A stretch of DNA of 64,000 nt from Paenibacillus etheri. Lineage in GTDB: Bacteria; Bacillota; Bacilli; Paenibacillales; Paenibacillaceae. The notes beneath the pieces are model-generated. The model was not told the origin of the DNA. It made no database searches and was given only the letters and a program-made list of their open reading frames with translations. The stretch's first letter is position 1; each line of letters begins with the position of its first letter. Below, piece by piece: positions 1 through 8,617 of this stretch. The position numbers and the translations under genes are program-made. The stretch is from contig NZ_LCZJ02000016.1 of NCBI RefSeq assembly GCF_001012825.1, forward strand, positions 209,205 to 273,204, read 5' to 3'.

Positions 1-389
1 AGGAAGAATTTGGGGAGCGATTGGATCAAGGTAGCAAACCTGTGAATCGCGAGGACACACGCAGTTCCATCGAGAAGACGAAACGTTATATCGAGAGTAA
101 TTATCATAAAGACTTAAATATTGAAGAAGTATCGGAACTTGCCGATCTTAGCGTCAGTCATTTTTGTACTTTATTTAAACAAATAACAGGCTATACCTTC
201 TTGGAGTATGTTACTCATTGTCGGATGGAGAAAGCGAAGTATATATTGCAAAGCAGTAATGTGAAGGTGTATCAGATCGCCCCGCTTGTTGGTTATCAGG
301 ACCCACGATATTTTACTCAAGTCTTTAAAAAAGCTAGTGGTCAGACACCTACGGAATACCGAGAAGAGCATGCGAGGCAGGTCAATTAA
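1..389 (+). CDS. AraC-family DNA-binding domain, C-terminal part of a truncated gene
   Basis: This is the C-terminal end of a regulator whose start lies before the window: the frame is open from base 3 with no stop. The visible part is an AraC/XylS double helix-turn-helix, with a first helix-turn-helix near DLNIEEVSELADLSVSHF and the second ending in the family signature GYQDPRYFTQVFKKASGQTP. In Paenibacillus such domains often end YesN-type response regulators, but the N-terminal domain is not in view, so the signal and targets cannot be given. A TTG at 21 could be mistaken for the start; the open frame upstream argues against that. Confidence 0.85.
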   Translation, partial: EEFGERLDQGSKPVNREDTRSSIEKTKRYIESNYHKDLNIEEVSELADLSVSHFCTLFKQITGYTFLEYVTHCRMEKAKYILQSSNVKVYQIAPLVGYQDPRYFTQVFKKASGQTPTEYREEHARQVN

Positions 390-437
390 CGAAGAAGTAC
401 TGGTTTGCATAGCTAAAGGGATAAAAACAGGGCATAA

Positions 438-505
438 GTATGACATTTATCATACTCTTTACTTGATGTTTATGACTTATAGGATGACACTTTATCTCCT
501 ATACT
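438..505 (+). promoter_or_regulatory. Probable DesR-dependent des promoter
   Basis: GTATGA-N6-TCATAC at 438-455 is a perfect inverted repeat, and further ATGA-type elements follow at about 472-487. A -10-like TATACT lies at 500-505 with no good -35 box, as expected for an activator-dependent promoter. In B. subtilis phosphorylated DesR binds about 30-75 bases upstream of the des start site, and the repeat sits at that distance here. The assignment to DesR is inferred from position and neighbours. Confidence 0.5.
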
Positions 506-529
506 AAGGATAGATAAAAAGATCCTTAG
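504..529 (+). promoter_or_regulatory. 5' UTR hairpin of des
   Basis: CTAAGGAT and ATCCTTAG form a perfect 8-bp stem with a 10-base loop between the putative -10 box and the des ribosome binding site. No U-run follows, so it is more likely an mRNA-stability or cold-responsive structure than a terminator. Its function is not known. Confidence 0.4.
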
Positions 530-558
530 CCAGACACATCAAGGAGGAAACGATAAAG

Positions 559-1623
559 ATGACTACAAAACAGACATCACAGCTCTCCAGTCTTAAAAAA
601 AGTGTAGCCCCATATGAAAAAAACGACCGCAACGCGAGCATAAGACAGCTCATTAATACTTTAGCGCCACTTGTGCTGTTATGGGGCGGAGCTTATTTTT
701 CTTTATCCGTTTCCTACTGGCTCACCCTTTTGTTGGCCATTCCTGCAGCAGGATTTGTAATTCGAACTTTTATTATTTTCCATGATTGTACACATGGATC
801 ATTCTTTAAGAATCGTAGAGCGAATGACATTATCGGAACGATCACAGGTGTATTAACACTTGTTCCTTATCGTCAGTGGAAGCATAGTCATTCCATTCAT
901 CACGCCAGCTCCAGTAACCTCGATAAAAGAGGGATTGGCGACATATGGATTATGACTGTTGACGAATATGAAGCAGCTTCATTCTGGAAACGTCTATATT
1001 ACCGGATTTACCGTAATCCAATCGTGATGTTCGGTTTAGGACCTATTGCTGTTTTTATGATTCAGTATCGGTTTAATGCTAAAGGCGCTAGACGTAAAGA
1101 GCGGATGAATACCTATTTAACAAATGTATCTATCGCAGCTCTCTATGGTGTGCTTATTTGGGCGATCGGATGGCAAGCCTTTATCATGGTGCAATTGCCT
1201 ATAGCTTTTGTATCCGGTTTTCTCGGAATATGGTTGTTCTATGTTCAGCATCAGTTCGAGGATTCCTACTTTGAGAATGAATCGGAGTGGAGTTATGTTA
1301 TGGCTGCAGTAGAGGGAAGCTCATATTATAAGCTACCTAAGCTATTGCAATGGATCACTGGGAACATCGGGTTCCACCATGTCCATCATTTAAGTCCGAA
1401 GGTACCCAACTATAATTTAGAAAAAGCACATAATGCTACACCACCATTGCAAAAGGCGACGACCATAACGCTTAGCACTAGCCTGAAGGCTTTACACTTC
1501 CGTCTTTGGGATGAGGAGAATAAGTGCTTCATCAGCTTTAAAGAGGTAAAGTCGAGACTAAGCAAACCTAAGGTAGCGGGAGAAGTCCTACAAGTTCATA
1601 AGACTAGACTCCAAGGAGAATAA
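559..1623 (+). CDS. des: Membrane fatty acid desaturase
   Basis: This 354-residue membrane desaturase probably introduces a cis double bond into phospholipid acyl chains to restore membrane fluidity after cooling. The three histidine clusters that bind the di-iron centre are present: HDCTH at about 75-79, HSHSIHH at about 109-115 and HHVHH at about 273-277. Hydrophobic segments lie before and between the boxes. The ATG follows AAGGAGGAAAC, a strong ribosome binding site. It is followed directly by desK and desR, the same order as in B. subtilis, where the Delta5-desaturase is controlled by that pair. The position of the double bond is inferred from this synteny. Confidence 0.9.
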   Translation: MTTKQTSQLSSLKKSVAPYEKNDRNASIRQLINTLAPLVLLWGGAYFSLSVSYWLTLLLAIPAAGFVIRTFIIFHDCTHGSFFKNRRANDIIGTITGVLTLVPYRQWKHSHSIHHASSSNLDKRGIGDIWIMTVDEYEAASFWKRLYYRIYRNPIVMFGLGPIAVFMIQYRFNAKGARRKERMNTYLTNVSIAALYGVLIWAIGWQAFIMVQLPIAFVSGFLGIWLFYVQHQFEDSYFENESEWSYVMAAVEGSSYYKLPKLLQWITGNIGFHHVHHLSPKVPNYNLEKAHNATPPLQKATTITLSTSLKALHFRLWDEENKCFISFKEVKSRLSKPKVAGEVLQVHKTRLQGE

Positions 1624-1657
1624 TAACTATAGGTTCGAACAAAATAGGAGTATATAG

Positions 1658-1702
1658 AAAGGTTAGAGCCGGGGAAATCATTCGTGGCTCTAATCTTTTT
1701 CT
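1658..1702 (+). terminator. Terminator after des
   Basis: GGTTAGAGCC pairs with GGCTCTAATC across a 15-base loop, followed by TTTTTCT. It separates des from desKR, so desKR probably has its own promoter. Confidence 0.75.
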
Positions 1703-1784
1703 ATTTATCATAGCGGTTCAACAGATTTTCACTGAATTTGTGCTAGAATAAGGAGAGTAATGTATGGTAAAAAGGAGAGCGGTC

Positions 1785-2921
1785 ATGCAAAAGTGGCATC
1801 ATATTTTTCATAAAAGCACAGGTCTCAGCCCTTATGTGTGGGTCGTTTTTTACATTCTACCGTTTTATTTTATATTTCGTTCCTCCTCTACCTATCAAGT
1901 AGTTTGGGGAATCTTGATGATCGCTGTATTTTTTGTTTGTTATGTACTTTCCTTTGTTTCTAAGGGTTGGCTGGTTTATTTCTGGACGAGTGTTCAAATT
2001 TTAGTGTCTATAACGATGACGCTTTTGTTCGGATATATGTATTTTGCTCTTTTTCTAGCCTTTTTCATTGGGAACATACAGAATCGAGTGGGGTTCTTCA
2101 CACTATACTCTATTCATCTGCTAACTACGATCATTACAATCAATTATGAGCTGCTCTCGCGTAATTCAGTGTTTATTAGTCAACTTCCGTTCGTACTTGT
2201 CAGCATGATTGCTGTGATTCTTCTACCCATCACTACCTACAACCGTAACAATCAAGAGAAGCTGCAAGACCAATTGGAGGACGCCAATAAGCGGATATCC
2301 GAACTCGTTAAGCTTGAAGAACGACAACGAATTTCGCGAGACCTTCATGATACATTAGGTCAGAAGCTTTCATTAATCGGTCTGAAGAGTGATTTGGCAG
2401 GAAAGCTAATCGACTCGAATCCTACCCAAGCAAAAGCAGAGATCAATGATGTACGACAAACGGCGAGAAGTGCGCTGAAAGAGGTTCGTGAAATGGTTAC
2501 GCGAATGCGTGGCATTCGGCTTGAAGATGAACTGGTTCATATTCAGCAGTTCCTTGCAGCTGCGGAGATTGATTATATGCTGGAGGGGAATCCAAAGCTA
2601 ACAAACACCTCATTGATGACGGAGAATGTCCTCAGCATGTGTATAAAGGAAGCTGTCACTAATGTTGTGAAGCACAGTGGAGCAAAGTCTTGTTCTATTC
2701 TTATTGAACCCTCACGGACGGATCTAGTCATTAAAGTGAAAGATGATGGGACCGGTATACCTGGGAATGATCTTTATTTTAAAGGTCACGGGCTGCAAGG
2801 CATGAGGGAGCGACTTGAATTTGTAAATGGCTGTATGGATATCGTGAGAGATAGCGGTACTACAATCGTAATTAAGGTACCCAATGCATTTCAGCATCAG
2901 AAACAGGAGGTCATCCTATAA
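1785..2921 (+). CDS. desK: Thermosensor histidine kinase DesK
   Basis: The first ~150 residues form four to five membrane segments. A coiled linker (about 155-180) follows, then a HisKA_3 dimerisation domain with RDLHDTLGQ, placing the phospho-histidine at residue 188, as in B. subtilis DesK. A HATPase_c domain ends the protein (DDGTGIP, GHGLQGMRERL). The kinase senses membrane thickness or order in the cold and acts on DesR. An in-frame ATG exists at 1764, but AAAGGAG at 1771-1777 is correctly spaced only for the ATG at 1785, which also aligns with the known N-terminus. The stop codon overlaps the desR start (TAATG), indicating translational coupling. Confidence 0.9.
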   Translation: MQKWHHIFHKSTGLSPYVWVVFYILPFYFIFRSSSTYQVVWGILMIAVFFVCYVLSFVSKGWLVYFWTSVQILVSITMTLLFGYMYFALFLAFFIGNIQNRVGFFTLYSIHLLTTIITINYELLSRNSVFISQLPFVLVSMIAVILLPITTYNRNNQEKLQDQLEDANKRISELVKLEERQRISRDLHDTLGQKLSLIGLKSDLAGKLIDSNPTQAKAEINDVRQTARSALKEVREMVTRMRGIRLEDELVHIQQFLAAAEIDYMLEGNPKLTNTSLMTENVLSMCIKEAVTNVVKHSGAKSCSILIEPSRTDLVIKVKDDGTGIPGNDLYFKGHGLQGMRERLEFVNGCMDIVRDSGTTIVIKVPNAFQHQKQEVIL

Positions 2922-3523
2922 TGATTAAAATTGTAATCGCTGAGGATCAACGAATGCTCCTCGGGGCGCTGGCTTCTTTGCTCGATTTAGAAGAGGATAT
3001 GAAGGTCGTGGGCCGGGCAAGTAATGGGGAAGAAGCTGTTGCGATGGTTCAACATCTTAAACCGGATATTTGTATTATGGATATTGAGATGCCGGCAATG
3101 AGTGGCCTCGACGCTGCAGAAACCCTGAAGACTAGCGGCTGCAAAACGATGATATTAACGACCTTTGCTCGGGCGGGATATTTCGAACGTGCGCTCAAAG
3201 CGGGTGTTCACGCTTATTTACTGAAGGACAGTCCTAGTGAAGAGCTGGCACTCTCTATCCGGAATGTTATGGCAGGCAGACGCATGTATGCACCGGAGCT
3301 GATGGATGAAGCCTACAGTGGTGAAGTAAATCCATTGACTCAGCGGGAGAAGGAAGTACTTGGACTGATCGCCGATGGCAAAAATACGAAAGAAATTGCC
3401 AGCGAGCTGTACATTACCACTGGTACGGTACGGAATTACATCTCTGTTATCCTCGATAAGCTGGATGTGGGCAATCGGATAGAAGCGATCACTCGATTTA
3501 AGGAAAAAGGCTGGTTTAAGTAA
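2921..3523 (+). CDS. desR: Response regulator DesR (NarL/LuxR type)
   Basis: This is a 200-residue response regulator. The receiver domain (1-120) has phospho-acceptor Asp54 in CIMDIEMP and a conserved Lys in LLKDSP near residue 103. The C-terminal LuxR-type helix-turn-helix (about 135-200) carries LTQREKEVLGLIADGKNTKEIA. Once phosphorylated by DesK it should dimerise and activate the des promoter at about 438-505. It overlaps desK by one base. No terminator is obvious after it. Confidence 0.9.
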   Translation: MIKIVIAEDQRMLLGALASLLDLEEDMKVVGRASNGEEAVAMVQHLKPDICIMDIEMPAMSGLDAAETLKTSGCKTMILTTFARAGYFERALKAGVHAYLLKDSPSEELALSIRNVMAGRRMYAPELMDEAYSGEVNPLTQREKEVLGLIADGKNTKEIASELYITTGTVRNYISVILDKLDVGNRIEAITRFKEKGWFK

Positions 3524-3647
3524 AATATTTAATTTTTTAATGTTATTTTGATGTTAACACTCGCCAAATGATCTCCATCCGTATATCATTAATTATCGGC
3601 CTATTATTCACAATAGGACAGTTAATCAAAAGGAAGTGTATTTTCTG

Positions 3648-4733
3648 ATGTCAAGAAAGCTAAGAGCCGGCATAGTTGGCGGCACAGGAATGGTAGGTCA
3701 GCGTTTTATTGCCCTTCTAGAGAATCATCCTTGGTTTGAAGTAACTGCGATTGCTGCCAGTGCTAGATCTGCTGGGAAAACGTATGAAGAATCGGCCAAG
3801 GGCAGATGGAAGCTATCCACTCCAATGCCTGAGAACGTGAAGAATATTATGGTCCAAGATGCTTCTAAGGTAGAAGAAGTAGCTGCGGACGTAGATCTGA
3901 TCTTTTGTGCTGTTGATATGAAAAAAGATGAGATCAAAGCGCTTGAAGAAGCTTATGCTCGTACAGGTACACCAGTAATCTCCAATAACTCAGCACATCG
4001 TTGGACGCCTGACGTACCTATGGTCATTCCTGAGATTAACCCGGAGCATCTTGAGGTGATTGCGCAGCAAAGAAAACGTCTTGGAACTGAGACTGGTTTC
4101 ATTGCGGTTAAACCTAACTGCTCCATTCAAAGCTATGTGCCTGCGCTTCATGCGCTTAAAGAATTCAACCCATCTAAAGTTGTTGTCACAACTTACCAAG
4201 CGATTTCAGGTGCGGGCAAGACCTTTACTGATTGGCCTGAAATGCTGGACAACGTGATTCCTTACATTGGTGGCGAAGAAGAGAAGAGCGAGCAAGAGCC
4301 GTTGCGCATCTGGGGAAGCGTGCAAGAGGAAGGTATCGTAAAAAGTGAAGCGCCAACCATTACTTCACAGTGTATCCGTGTACCTGTAGCAGATGGACAT
4401 ATGGCTGCTATATTTGTTTCTTTTGAGAAAAAGCCATCCAAAGAAGAGATTCTGAAACTCTGGAATAGCTTCAAAGGACGTCCTCAAGAGCTTGAACTGC
4501 CTAGCGCACCTAAACAGTTCATTACTTATTTCGAAGAGGAGAACCGTCCACAGACCAAACTTGATCGTGATATTGAGAATGGTATGGGCGTATCGACGGG
4601 CAGACTTCGCGAAGACGCTATCTATGATTACAAATTCGTAGGTCTCTCCCATAACACACTGCGCGGAGCAGCTGGCGGTGCTGTATTGATCGCAGAGCTT
4701 CTGAAAGCAGAAGGTTATATTCAGCCTAAATAA
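3648..4733 (+). CDS. asd: Aspartate-semialdehyde dehydrogenase, archaeal/fungal-type
   Basis: It reduces aspartyl phosphate to aspartate semialdehyde, the branch point to lysine/diaminopimelate, threonine and methionine. The N-terminal NADP fold is GGTGMVGQ. The catalytic cysteine is Cys158 in KPNCSIQ, and the catalytic His region reads VADGHMAA. The 361-residue length and the block NNSAHRWTPDVPMVIPEIN are those of the archaeal/fungal class, not of the usual ~345-residue Firmicute enzyme. An in-frame GTG lies at 3636, but it is inside the ribosome binding site AAAAGGAAG, so the ATG at 3648 is preferred. It is a single-gene unit without dap or lysC neighbours. Confidence 0.88.
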   Translation: MSRKLRAGIVGGTGMVGQRFIALLENHPWFEVTAIAASARSAGKTYEESAKGRWKLSTPMPENVKNIMVQDASKVEEVAADVDLIFCAVDMKKDEIKALEEAYARTGTPVISNNSAHRWTPDVPMVIPEINPEHLEVIAQQRKRLGTETGFIAVKPNCSIQSYVPALHALKEFNPSKVVVTTYQAISGAGKTFTDWPEMLDNVIPYIGGEEEKSEQEPLRIWGSVQEEGIVKSEAPTITSQCIRVPVADGHMAAIFVSFEKKPSKEEILKLWNSFKGRPQELELPSAPKQFITYFEEENRPQTKLDRDIENGMGVSTGRLREDAIYDYKFVGLSHNTLRGAAGGAVLIAELLKAEGYIQPK

Positions 4734-4765
4734 AATGGATAAGCTGTAAAGCTGATTCGAAATAG

Positions 4766-4804
4766 ACACCTCATCAAAGCTTAGTCTTTGGTGGGGTGTT
4801 TTTT
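4766..4804 (+). terminator. Terminator after asd
   Basis: A 14-bp stem (ACACCTCATCAAAG with CTTTGGTGGGGTGT, two G-U pairs) is followed by six T residues. Confidence 0.85.
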
Positions 4805-4849
4805 AATGGATTGGTTTGGTAAAATAAGTTAAGAAAGGAGTTGATATAT

Positions 4850-5245
4850 TTGTATAAATATTTATTAGCTTTTTTATTATTACCGTTAATGTTATTCAAT
4901 AGCGGGTGTACCTCATCAACTCAAGAACAAGAGTACGGAGTGTCTTCCATCAATGCTGAAATTCCTATTCCGAAAAATGCCAAAGAAATCGAAGTAACGA
5001 CAACTTCAAGTAACTCCAATATAAAAATAGGCGTAAAGTATGAATTGGATAATATAGGGGGAGAACAAGGTCTCTATCGACCTGACCACTACTTTAATAA
5101 ATTAGAGGATGCTGGCTGGGTGGAGCTGGAGGACAAGCGGTTAGGTCATGTTCAGTTTTTCGAAAAAGAGGGCACCATAATTGCCATCGAAATTCACGAA
5201 GATACCTTTAGTATTTACGAAATGAATAAAGATGCTGAATTCTAA
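4850..5245 (+). CDS. Small secreted lipoprotein of unknown function
   Basis: This ~131-residue protein starts with a hydrophobic signal peptide ending in the lipobox FNSGC, with the lipidated Cys near residue 20. The mature part is soluble and has no recognised domain; it contains NAEIPIPKNAKEIE and ends with YEMNKDAEF. Two in-frame TTG codons compete. The one at 4841 abuts AAAGGAG with no spacing; the TTG at 4850 is 9 bases away and is preferred. It appears to be transcribed alone. No function is assigned. Confidence 0.7.
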   Translation: MYKYLLAFLLLPLMLFNSGCTSSTQEQEYGVSSINAEIPIPKNAKEIEVTTTSSNSNIKIGVKYELDNIGGEQGLYRPDHYFNKLEDAGWVELEDKRLGHVQFFEKEGTIIAIEIHEDTFSIYEMNKDAEF

Positions 5246-5319
5246 TCAGAGTGAGAGTGTGGTAAAATAGGTTAAGTGTATAAACTATACGAATTCTGAA
5301 TGACTGACGGAGTGATAAG

Positions 5320-5502
5320 ATGGGTGCAAAAAGTAAAGGTGGCGGCACGGGCAGAGGTACGGGAAGTAAGGGCTGGACACGCTGGAACAAAACAGCAAAG
5401 CCAGTTAAACCTGCAAAAGGTGCTCCAACCACGGGTCCAGGCGCTAAAGATGCAAGTGGAAGCAAGGGCAATAACGTGAAAAAAAGCGGAAGCACGAAAT
5501 AG
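5320..5502 (+). CDS. Small Gly/Lys-rich basic protein, unknown function
   Basis: This 60-residue low-complexity protein is rich in Gly, Lys, Thr and Pro, strongly basic and without membrane segments. The ATG follows ACGGAGTG at a good distance and a strong terminator follows the gene, so it is likely a real short gene despite its odd composition. Such a peptide could bind nucleic acid or anionic polymers, but nothing in the sequence proves it. Confidence 0.55.
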   Translation: MGAKSKGGGTGRGTGSKGWTRWNKTAKPVKPAKGAPTTGPGAKDASGSKGNNVKKSGSTK

Positions 5503-5533
5503 CTCCCTTGAACTGGGTTATTCCTGAAAGTTA

Positions 5534-5572
5534 ACATCTGATTTTGATCGTTAAAATCAGGTGTTTTTTTAT
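5534..5572 (+). terminator. Terminator after the small basic protein
   Basis: ACATCTGATTTT pairs with AAAATCAGGTGT around a 7-base loop, followed by seven T residues. Confidence 0.85.
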
Positions 5573-5611
5573 GACCAGATGTAAGTATATAGAGAGAAAG
5601 TAGGATCATCA

Positions 5612-6304
5612 GTGAGAATAGACAAATATATAAGTGAGACAGGCTTCTGCTCCAGAAGGGAAACGAAACGACTCATTGCTACAGGTCGAATCGCTGTTAA
5701 TGGCATCGTCTGTGATACAAATATTCTTATAGAGCCTGAGGATATCGTATGGATCGATGGAGAGCCGATAACAAGCAGTAAAGGGGAGCCGGTATACCTC
5801 GCGTTGAATAAACCGATAGGCATTACCTGTACAGCTGCCCCAAATGTAGCCGGGAATATTATAGATTTTGTAGGTTATCCCTCACGGATCTTTGCGATTG
5901 GCAGATTAGATAAAGACTCGGAAGGCCTCATTTTGTTAACCAACGATGGAGATATCGTAAACAAAATGATGCGTTCCGAGAATGGGCATGAAAAAGAATA
6001 TGTAGTTCATGTAGACAAAACGATAACGTCAGAGTTCATACATGCAATGTCTAGTGGTGTGGATATTCTTGGCGTCACAACAAAACCTTGTGAGGTCTAT
6101 CGGATCGCGGAATGTCAGTTTAGAATTATCCTAACTCAAGGCCTTAATCTGCAAATACGCAGAATGTGCAAGGAGTTAGGATATAGAGTACTAAAGCTAG
6201 AGCGTATAAGAATCATGAATTATACTCTTGATAGTTTGGAGCGAGGACAATGGCGGCATTTGAGCGGTGAAGAACTGAATGAGCTTATGACCCGTTTGAA
6301 TTAA
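5612..6304 (+). CDS. rluF: 23S rRNA pseudouridine synthase, RluF-like
   Basis: This 230-residue RsuA/RluB/E/F-family pseudouridine synthase has an N-terminal S4 RNA-binding domain (MRIDKYISETGFCSRRETKRLI). The catalytic domain carries the Asp motif GRLDKDSEGL near residue 107. The C-terminal segment GLNLQIRRMCKELGYRV...WRHLSGEEL resembles RluF more than RluB or RsuA. It should isomerise a uridine in a stem-loop of 23S rRNA, but the exact position cannot be read from the sequence. Start is GTG with a modest AAAGTAGG site. Its last 20 bases overlap the end of thiE on the other strand. Confidence 0.8.
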   Translation: MRIDKYISETGFCSRRETKRLIATGRIAVNGIVCDTNILIEPEDIVWIDGEPITSSKGEPVYLALNKPIGITCTAAPNVAGNIIDFVGYPSRIFAIGRLDKDSEGLILLTNDGDIVNKMMRSENGHEKEYVVHVDKTITSEFIHAMSSGVDILGVTTKPCEVYRIAECQFRIILTQGLNLQIRRMCKELGYRVLKLERIRIMNYTLDSLERGQWRHLSGEELNELMTRLN

Positions 6305-6950
6305 CTTCGTGAACAAATCCTCTGGCTGCCAAGGTGATGTCTTCAGCGCCCGCAATAGCCGAGATAACGGAGATACCGTCCGCACCCGCAGCTAATACTG
6401 GTGCTGCATTGTGCACGGTGATCCCTCCTATGCCGACCAAAGGAATCGTAATGCCGCTGTTTCGTATTTCTTTAATAATAGATGTGCCTCGAACAGCGCG
6501 GGCATCCTCCTTGGAAGAGGTAGGATAAATAGGACCAATACCCAGATAATCGGCTCCATCCGCAATCGCCTGCTGAGCTTCGGCGAGCGAATGAGCGGAC
6601 ACACCAACGATCTTATCCTCTCCAAGCAGCTGCCTAATCGCTAGCGCAGGAGTGTCATCTTGTCCTACATGAATGCCGTCCGCATCAAGGGCGATGGCTA
6701 GATCAATATCGTCATTTACGATAAAAGGGACCCCGTTAGCACGACATATTTTTTGGAGCCGTCTTCCTAGGTTAAATCTAACTTGGGCAGTTAATGCCCC
6801 TGTACCTTTTTCACGAAATTGAAACATCGTTATGCCTCCAGCAACAGCTTCTTTTAATACCTTGGCTGGGGCTATACGGCAATTCGCGCTGCCCATAATG
6901 AAATAGACTTTTAATAAATCCCGTAGTTGATCACTGTCTATTTGCTTCAA
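6285..6950 (-). CDS. thiE: Thiamine-phosphate synthase ThiE
   Basis: It joins HMP pyrophosphate and the thiazole phosphate to make thiamine monophosphate. The 221-residue TIM barrel shows the family motifs QFREKG (substrate pyrophosphate), VNDDIDLA, GIHVGQDD, GIGPIYPT and VGIGGI. The start overlaps the end of thiD by 20 bases, so the two are coupled. It is the last gene of the thiamine operon and ends inside the convergent rluF-like gene, leaving no room for a separate terminator. Confidence 0.95.
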   Translation of the reverse strand: MKQIDSDQLRDLLKVYFIMGSANCRIAPAKVLKEAVAGGITMFQFREKGTGALTAQVRFNLGRRLQKICRANGVPFIVNDDIDLAIALDADGIHVGQDDTPALAIRQLLGEDKIVGVSAHSLAEAQQAIADGADYLGIGPIYPTSSKEDARAVRGTSIIKEIRNSGITIPLVGIGGITVHNAAPVLAAGADGISVISAIAGAEDITLAARGFVHEVNSNGS

Positions 6951-7758
6951 GGTTCATCCCTCGCAATCTATTCTGATATGCAAAATGATTCGTAGGTCCA
7001 TGTCCAGCCCCTATGCCCAGCTCGTCTTCAATCGCCGCTTGTATAAAAGCCTTAGCTGTGTGTATAGCTTCGGGAACGGTTTTGCCCTTGGCAAGCTCGG
7101 CAGTGACTGCTGCTGAATAAGTGCAGCCTGTGCCGTGCGTGTGTCTAGTCTGAACTCGTTGATTCTCCATAAAGATGAATTCGTGACCATCATATAGGAG
7201 ATCCACAACAGCCGTAGTTGAGGTATCATGCCCACCTTTTAGTACTACATAGTTAGAGCCCATAGCATGAATGATTTTAGCTGCTTCTTTACGATCGTCT
7301 ATAGTAGTGATGCTCTTGTTGGTAATCATTTCAGCCTCTGGAATATTAGGAGTCGTCACTAAGGCTAACGGGAGGAGATAATTGATTAAGGACTGAACAG
7401 CTTCTTGCTGTAGCAGCGTGGAACCCCCTTTAGCAACCATTACAGGATCAACTACAAGATTACGCCAGCTGTATTGTAGGATCTTCTCTGCTACGATACG
7501 TATGATGTCACTGTTAAACAGCATCCCGGTCTTCACAGCATCCGGTTTCAGATCAAGTCCAATGGAATCAAGCTGCTGAGTAATAGCTTCCAGTGTTAAC
7601 GGATATACGCCCTGAACTCCTAGTGTGTTCTGTGCTGTCACGGCTGTAAGCGCGGACATGCCATATACAGAAAGCTCTTGAAAGGTTTTTAGATCTGCTT
7701 GAATGCCAGCACCACCACCGCTATCCGAGCCGGCTATGGTTAAAGCTTTGGATATCAT
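6931..7758 (-). CDS. thiD: HMP/HMP-phosphate kinase ThiD
   Basis: It phosphorylates hydroxymethylpyrimidine twice to give HMP pyrophosphate, the partner of ThiE. The ribokinase-fold family signature ALTIAGSDSGGGAGIQADLKTF is at the N-terminus, and the anion-hole motif HGTGCTYSAAV is near residue 210. In-frame starts are GTG 7770 (inside the ribosome binding site), GTG 7761 and ATG 7758. AAGGAG is best spaced for 7761/7758, and the N-terminus MISKALTIAGSD fits the family. Confidence 0.93.
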   Translation of the reverse strand: MISKALTIAGSDSGGGAGIQADLKTFQELSVYGMSALTAVTAQNTLGVQGVYPLTLEAITQQLDSIGLDLKPDAVKTGMLFNSDIIRIVAEKILQYSWRNLVVDPVMVAKGGSTLLQQEAVQSLINYLLPLALVTTPNIPEAEMITNKSITTIDDRKEAAKIIHAMGSNYVVLKGGHDTSTTAVVDLLYDGHEFIFMENQRVQTRHTHGTGCTYSAAVTAELAKGKTVPEAIHTAKAFIQAAIEDELGIGAGHGPTNHFAYQNRLRGMNLEANRQ

Positions 7759-7782
7759 CACTCGGTTCACTCCTTAGGATCG

Positions 7783-8577
7783 TTATCTGAGTTGATTGAT
7801 TATTGATTTATCTTGGTAAGTTTCAGGTGTGACTAAGCTCAATTGATTTAGAAACTCGATTTGAAAGCTCCCCGGACCTTGTCCAGTGGTTAGTTCAGCG
7901 GCGATTTCAGCAGCCACTCCATAGAAGGAGAGAGCTTCCACTGCGGCTTCAAGAGATGCTCCTTCACTTACCGCTAGAAATGCCCCGACTACTGCACTGA
8001 GTAGACACCCGGTTCCAGTTACTTTCGTTAGAATAGGGTGGCCATTACTGGTAATGTAGGTGTTAACTCCATTGGTGATGACATCGTCTTTTCCAGTGAT
8101 GATAACAATACAACCTAACTTCCGAGCGGCTGTCTCAGCCAAGACGACTACATCGCCATCCCCTTCGCCTGCATCCACCCCTTTAATAGACCAGCTTTCA
8201 CCAATGATATTGGCAACTTCCGCTACATTGCCACGTAGAGCGGTAATTTGCATCTCATTCACTAGCTTTTGAGTGACCGATGTTCGATAAGAAGTGGCTC
8301 CCGCACCCACTGGATCAAGAACTAAGGGAACGCCGTGCTTATTCGCAGATTGTCCCGCGAGCACCATAGATTGAATAGCGTAGTCATTCAGTGTGCCGAT
8401 ATTTAGAACTACGGCAGCTGAAAATGCGGCGATATCTACCACTTCTTCGTGAGCATCTGCCATAAAAGGGGAGGCACCGAGCGCCAAAAGACCGTTGGCT
8501 GAAAAATTGGCTACGACGATATTGGTGATATTGTGGACCAGTGGATTGGAATCCCGAACCTTGGATAGATAACTCAT
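7783..8577 (-). CDS. thiM: Hydroxyethylthiazole kinase ThiM
   Basis: This 264-residue kinase salvages the thiazole alcohol to its phosphate for ThiE. Family features are NPLVHNITN near the start, [22 protein letters not shown] and the catalytic anion-hole loop TGTGCLLSA. It starts 8 bases after GAGGAGG. It sits between the thiY transporter gene and thiD, so the operon salvages both halves of thiamine. Confidence 0.95.
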   Translation of the reverse strand: MSYLSKVRDSNPLVHNITNIVVANFSANGLLALGASPFMADAHEEVVDIAAFSAAVVLNIGTLNDYAIQSMVLAGQSANKHGVPLVLDPVGAGATSYRTSVTQKLVNEMQITALRGNVAEVANIIGESWSIKGVDAGEGDGDVVVLAETAARKLGCIVIITGKDDVITNGVNTYITSNGHPILTKVTGTGCLLSAVVGAFLAVSEGASLEAAVEALSFYGVAAEIAAELTTGQGPGSFQIEFLNQLSLVTPETYQDKSIINQLR

Positions 8578-8617
8578 GATAATTCCTCCTCAAGTTTTTT
8601 AAGCATATAGCTAATGT

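Noticed and set aside
5208-5609. A 133-residue Pro/Leu-rich minus-strand ORF
   Set aside because: It is the antisense of the Gly/Lys-rich small gene, its terminator and the preceding gene end, with no ribosome binding site.
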